Assembly: GCA_021813585.1 (NCBI GenBank)
Contig: JAKAJV010000061.1
Span: 1-35,293, forward strand
DNA length: 35,293 nucleotides
Reading direction: 5' to 3'
DNA from: Bacteroidota bacterium
GTDB lineage: Bacteria > Bacteroidota > Ignavibacteria > Ignavibacteriales > Ignavibacteriaceae
Shown piece after piece: positions 32,249 to 35,293 of this stretch. Both the position numbers and the translations under genes were made by a program. Below the pieces are notes generated by a model. The model was given only the letters and a program-made list of their open reading frames with translations. It ran no database searches and had not been told where the DNA came from. Position 1 is the stretch's first letter; every line of letters begins with the position of its first letter.

Positions 32249-34288
32249 ATGAAATTGAAATCTAGAATAAAATTATTTGTAACTATTGCAGCTGTTCTTT
32301 TATCGCTGCCGGTTCATAACATTGCCTATGCTCAATACAACAACAAATGGATGACTGCCGGTTCCTTCCAGGATTGGTATTCGGAAATAGGTTGTGAGAT
32401 TGAAGAGGGATTTGTTAAAAGGCAGCAATACGGAGGGCAATGGCCTGCTTTATACCCATATCAAGATAGTAAAGCAGCACGCGGGTTTTGGATTGGGGCT
32501 AGAAACTTTACAGATGAAACCGGTGCGAAATGGAATTGGAAAGTTGTACACGTTGGTCCTCGTGTAACAGGCGCAGGAGAGTTCTTCCCTCAAGAATTTA
32601 AAATGATAAGCAAGTTTGATTATCCGCAGGTTTTTGTAGACGGTACCCCATCTTACAATAACCCTGCAGAAATTGATGAAGTTGATCCTTCAATTAAACC
32701 GGATTTGGAGCTAGTTAATGTAGTGAATGATCAGCTAGGCCTTACTATGACGCGAAAAATTATGCAGTTTAGCCAACAGTATAATGATAATTATGTTATC
32801 TATGATTATACTTTTACCAATACGGGCAATACTAACGGAGATTCCAAAATCGAGCTTCCCAATAATACATTAACAGGAGTCTATTTTTATTGGCAGTATA
32901 GAAATGCTAGCAACGAAGAGACTCGCGTTGAGATTGGTGACCCTACTGCATGGGGTAAAAACACTATGAATGATGCCCGCGGCGACGGAACCGATAACAT
33001 TGCAAAATATAACGATCCGCCCGATCAGCGCTTTAGGGCGCAATGGTCTTATCATGGTCACTTCCCTCCATTTACAAAATATGACAATATAGGCGGACCA
33101 CTGTGGACTGCTGCTACCTTTGTACCGGCTGGAGATACTGTGGGGAGGTTGTCTGCAATACAATATTATGGTGTAGTTACATTACATGCAGATACATCAC
33201 CTGATGATACTTCAGATGATATAAACCAACCTTCAACTACCAATTATATAATGTCGGATAGCAGCTATGAATCCAACAACGATGCTTTTAACGAATCAAA
33301 GATGTTGGTCGAATACTATGTTATGTCTCGCGGGCACGATACTCCAAGGCATGTTTGGGTCGTTCAACCTGATGGAAAATTTGATCAGCCGACTGGAGAT
33401 CCTTCGTTAAATTCGAGCGGTGGTTATTCCTTTGGTAACGGCTATGGCCCATACACTATTAAACCCGGCCAAAGTGTTCACATTGTAGTTGCAGAAGGTA
33501 TTGACGGTTTAAGCCGGGTAGCTGCTACAAGAATTGGCATAGAGTATAAAAAAGGTTTAATTTCCGCCAAGCAAAAAAACGATTCCGTTTTTACCGGTCA
33601 AGATTCTTTATTCCAAACTTTTAGAAGAGCAATAGAAAATTATAATAGCGGTTATAATATAACTGAACCTCCAAAGCCTCCTAAAACGTTTAATGTTACT
33701 TCCGGCGGTGACAGGATTACATGTTCATGGGATTTATTTGAGTCAGACCCCAACATAGACCATTTTGAACTGTGGCGGGCTACCGGCCAGTACGATAGTA
33801 CTTATCATTTGGTTGCAACAATTCCGGCAAGCGGCACTAGTTACAGTTATGATGATACTTCTCCAATTCGCGGAATATCTTATTATTATTACGTTATTGC
33901 CGTGGGCAAAGATGGTTTAGAGAGCAATAGATATTACACCCAGACGTATGACCCGGCAACTTTAAAACGACCGGCAGGAACCAGCATGGATCAAATAAGA
34001 GTTGTACCAAATCCTTACAATATTTCCGCTGCAAAACAATTAGGCTTTGGTGACCAACAAGCCAACCGGTTGGCATTCTTTAATATACCGGGTCAATGCA
34101 CAATTCGGATATACACTGAAATTGGAGAATTGATTAAAACAATATATCATACTGATGGAAGCGGCGATGCATACTGGGATTCTGTAACTTCCTCAAACCA
34201 GATAGTTGTTAGCGGTATTTATATAGCCGTAATAGATAACAATATTACCGGCAAAAGAAAAATAGTAAAATTTGTAATCATACGATAA
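32249..34288 (+). CDS. Exported FnIII-domain protein with C-terminal sorting-like domain
   Basis: A 679-residue secreted protein of unknown function. The signal peptide is LFVTIAAVLLSLPVHNIAYAQ. The long central region (about 30-470) has no family I recognise. A fibronectin type III domain follows at about 472-560 (PPKPPKTFNVTSGGDRITCSWDLFESDPNIDHFELWRAT..SYYYYVIAVGKDGLES). The last 100 residues (IRVVPNPYNISAA..GQCTIRIYTEIGELIKTIYHTDGSGDAYWDSV..SGIYIAVI) have the layout of a T9SS C-terminal domain. It starts 27 bp after the receptor gene. Such a protein could be a surface partner of the receptor, much as SusD-like proteins are, but it is not SusD-like in sequence. Confidence 0.82.
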   Translation: MKLKSRIKLFVTIAAVLLSLPVHNIAYAQYNNKWMTAGSFQDWYSEIGCEIEEGFVKRQQYGGQWPALYPYQDSKAARGFWIGARNFTDETGAKWNWKVVHVGPRVTGAGEFFPQEFKMISKFDYPQVFVDGTPSYNNPAEIDEVDPSIKPDLELVNVVNDQLGLTMTRKIMQFSQQYNDNYVIYDYTFTNTGNTNGDSKIELPNNTLTGVYFYWQYRNASNEETRVEIGDPTAWGKNTMNDARGDGTDNIAKYNDPPDQRFRAQWSYHGHFPPFTKYDNIGGPLWTAATFVPAGDTVGRLSAIQYYGVVTLHADTSPDDTSDDINQPSTTNYIMSDSSYESNNDAFNESKMLVEYYVMSRGHDTPRHVWVVQPDGKFDQPTGDPSLNSSGGYSFGNGYGPYTIKPGQSVHIVVAEGIDGLSRVAATRIGIEYKKGLISAKQKNDSVFTGQDSLFQTFRRAIENYNSGYNITEPPKPPKTFNVTSGGDRITCSWDLFESDPNIDHFELWRATGQYDSTYHLVATIPASGTSYSYDDTSPIRGISYYYYVIAVGKDGLESNRYYTQTYDPATLKRPAGTSMDQIRVVPNPYNISAAKQLGFGDQQANRLAFFNIPGQCTIRIYTEIGELIKTIYHTDGSGDAYWDSVTSSNQIVVSGIYIAVIDNNITGKRKIVKFVIIR

Positions 34289-34306
34289 TCTAGAATAATA
34301 CAAAAT

Positions 34307-35293
34307 ATGAGTATTATAATGAAAAACAAAATTACGACAGCAGCTTTAGTCTGCATTATATTATTTGTTACTCCTTCAATTTTTAGTCAACAGCAAAAGC
34401 TGGCGCAAACAGGAATGAAATTTTTAAGCTTACCTTTGGATGCAAGAGCCAGCGGATTTGCTAATGCTGCAACATCCGTGGAAGACGGTGCTGCATCTTT
34501 GTTTTATAACCCGGCGGGTATAGCGCGTTTGGAAAATTTTAGCAATGTAGCTTTAGGAAGAGTACAATATATAGCTAATATTAACTATAATTATGGAAGC
34601 ATTGCTATAGCGCCTTTTCAGGGTAATTATGGTGTTATAGGTGTAAGTTTTGAAAGCGTAGACTACGGCGATTTTATGGGAACTGTTCGGGCGGATAATG
34701 AACAAGGATTTGTCGACGTCGGTTCTTTTAGCCCGACTGCCTTTGCCCTAGGCTTAGGATATGCGAAGGCTTTATCTGAAAAATTTGCAGTAGGAGGAAA
34801 TGTAAAATATGTCCATCAATCTCTGGGAACTAGCGTTGTAAATGTTGACGCTTCCGGTAATTATTTAACCGAGGAAAATAAAACAAATGTTATTGCCTTT
34901 GATTTTGGCATTATCTATAAGACTGGTTTTAAAAGTTTGGATTTCGGTATGGATATAAGAAATTTTTCTAGAGAAGTTACTTATAAAAAAGAAAGCTTCC
35001 AGCTTCCTTTGGTGTTTAAGATAGGAATATCTATGAATATTCTAGATTTAATGCCAAATATAAATCCGGATTTGCATTCATTCTTGTTAACTGCTGAAGC
35101 TTCTCATCCAAGAGACTACCCTGAACAATTAAGTATTGGCGGTGAATATACATTTATGAAATTGATTTCATTGCGCGTTGGGTATATAGCACCTACGGAT
35201 GTTGAAGGCGTAAGCGCGGGCGTTGGCATTAAACATTCTTTCTCAGATTTTAATTTTTCTCTAGATTATTCATTTACTTCGTATCAGGTTTTT
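34307..35293 (+). CDS. PorV/PorQ-family outer-membrane protein (partial, runs off window)
   Basis: The reading frame is open for 329 codons to the last base, so the C-terminus is missing. Read from the ATG at 34319, it begins MKNKITTAALVCIILFVTPSIFSQ, a signal peptide. The ATG at 34307 adds MSII and neither start has a clear ribosome-binding site. After the signal comes QQKLAQTGMKFLSLPLDARASGFANAATSVEDGAASLFYNPAGIARLEN, the hallmark of PorV/PorQ-type (FadL-like fold) outer-membrane proteins. In the T9SS, PorV helps deliver cargo and attach it at the surface. It lies 18 bp after the FnIII/sorting-domain gene, so the pair may be a cargo with its own shuttle protein. Confidence 0.85.
   Translation, partial: MSIIMKNKITTAALVCIILFVTPSIFSQQQKLAQTGMKFLSLPLDARASGFANAATSVEDGAASLFYNPAGIARLENFSNVALGRVQYIANINYNYGSIAIAPFQGNYGVIGVSFESVDYGDFMGTVRADNEQGFVDVGSFSPTAFALGLGYAKALSEKFAVGGNVKYVHQSLGTSVVNVDASGNYLTEENKTNVIAFDFGIIYKTGFKSLDFGMDIRNFSREVTYKKESFQLPLVFKIGISMNILDLMPNINPDLHSFLLTAEASHPRDYPEQLSIGGEYTFMKLISLRVGYIAPTDVEGVSAGVGIKHSFSDFNFSLDYSFTSYQVF

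Overview
The window looks like chromosome from an Ignavibacteria-type bacterium (phylum Ignavibacteriota, FCB group). Three things point that way. One exported protein ends in a type IX secretion (T9SS) sorting domain with the NYPNPFNP motif. The right end carries a SusC-like TonB-dependent receptor, an FnIII/sorting-domain protein and a PorV/PorQ-family protein in a row. A Gram-negative lipopolysaccharide operon (Kdo synthesis and Lpt export) sits in the middle, and many genes start with TTG or GTG. The family placement is from protein motifs read by eye; no search was run.

Layout. 1-2.9 kb: a repeat copy, a multi-pass acyltransferase-like membrane protein, ruvB, and a convergent DUF2383/PA2169-like four-helix protein. 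3.4-7.0 kb: a tight phnD-phnC-phnE-pstB transporter operon, in which a PstB-type ATPase is translationally coupled to PhnE with no PstSCA. 7.0-10.2 kb (minus strand): a TetR regulator downstream of a large secreted PIG-L deacetylase. 10.5-16.0 kb: kdsA, an unrecognised gene, kdsD, lptC, an OstA/LptA-like gene and lptB, which together make Kdo precursors and drive LPS export. 16.3-20.7 kb: a secreted CBM20-esterase (minus), then a CPBP-like membrane protein, pdxJ and a sialidase-like T9SS cargo protein. 20.8-28.7 kb: a damaged SatD-family gene, a TIGR02757 protein, an OPT transporter, an MFS transporter, a DrrAB-type ABC exporter and an unknown exported protein. 29.1 kb to the end: the outer-membrane receptor/secretion triad; the last gene runs off the window.

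The most notable structure is non-coding. A 147-bp element occurs three times (left edge, 16.0 kb, 27.7 kb). It has 15-bp terminal inverted repeats, possible 3-bp target duplications and two internal palindromes that differ by paired, stem-preserving changes. It carries no gene and behaves like a non-autonomous mobile element (MITE) or a REP-doublet. A second, unrelated 98-bp MITE-like element with 16-bp inverted repeats and a 4-bp TAAA duplication sits at the end of the SatD gene and supplies its stop codon. The same SatD gene has a TAG at codon 3. Several degenerate heptamer repeats also run into coding sequence or stop codons.

No rRNA, tRNA, CRISPR array, transposase or prophage gene was seen.
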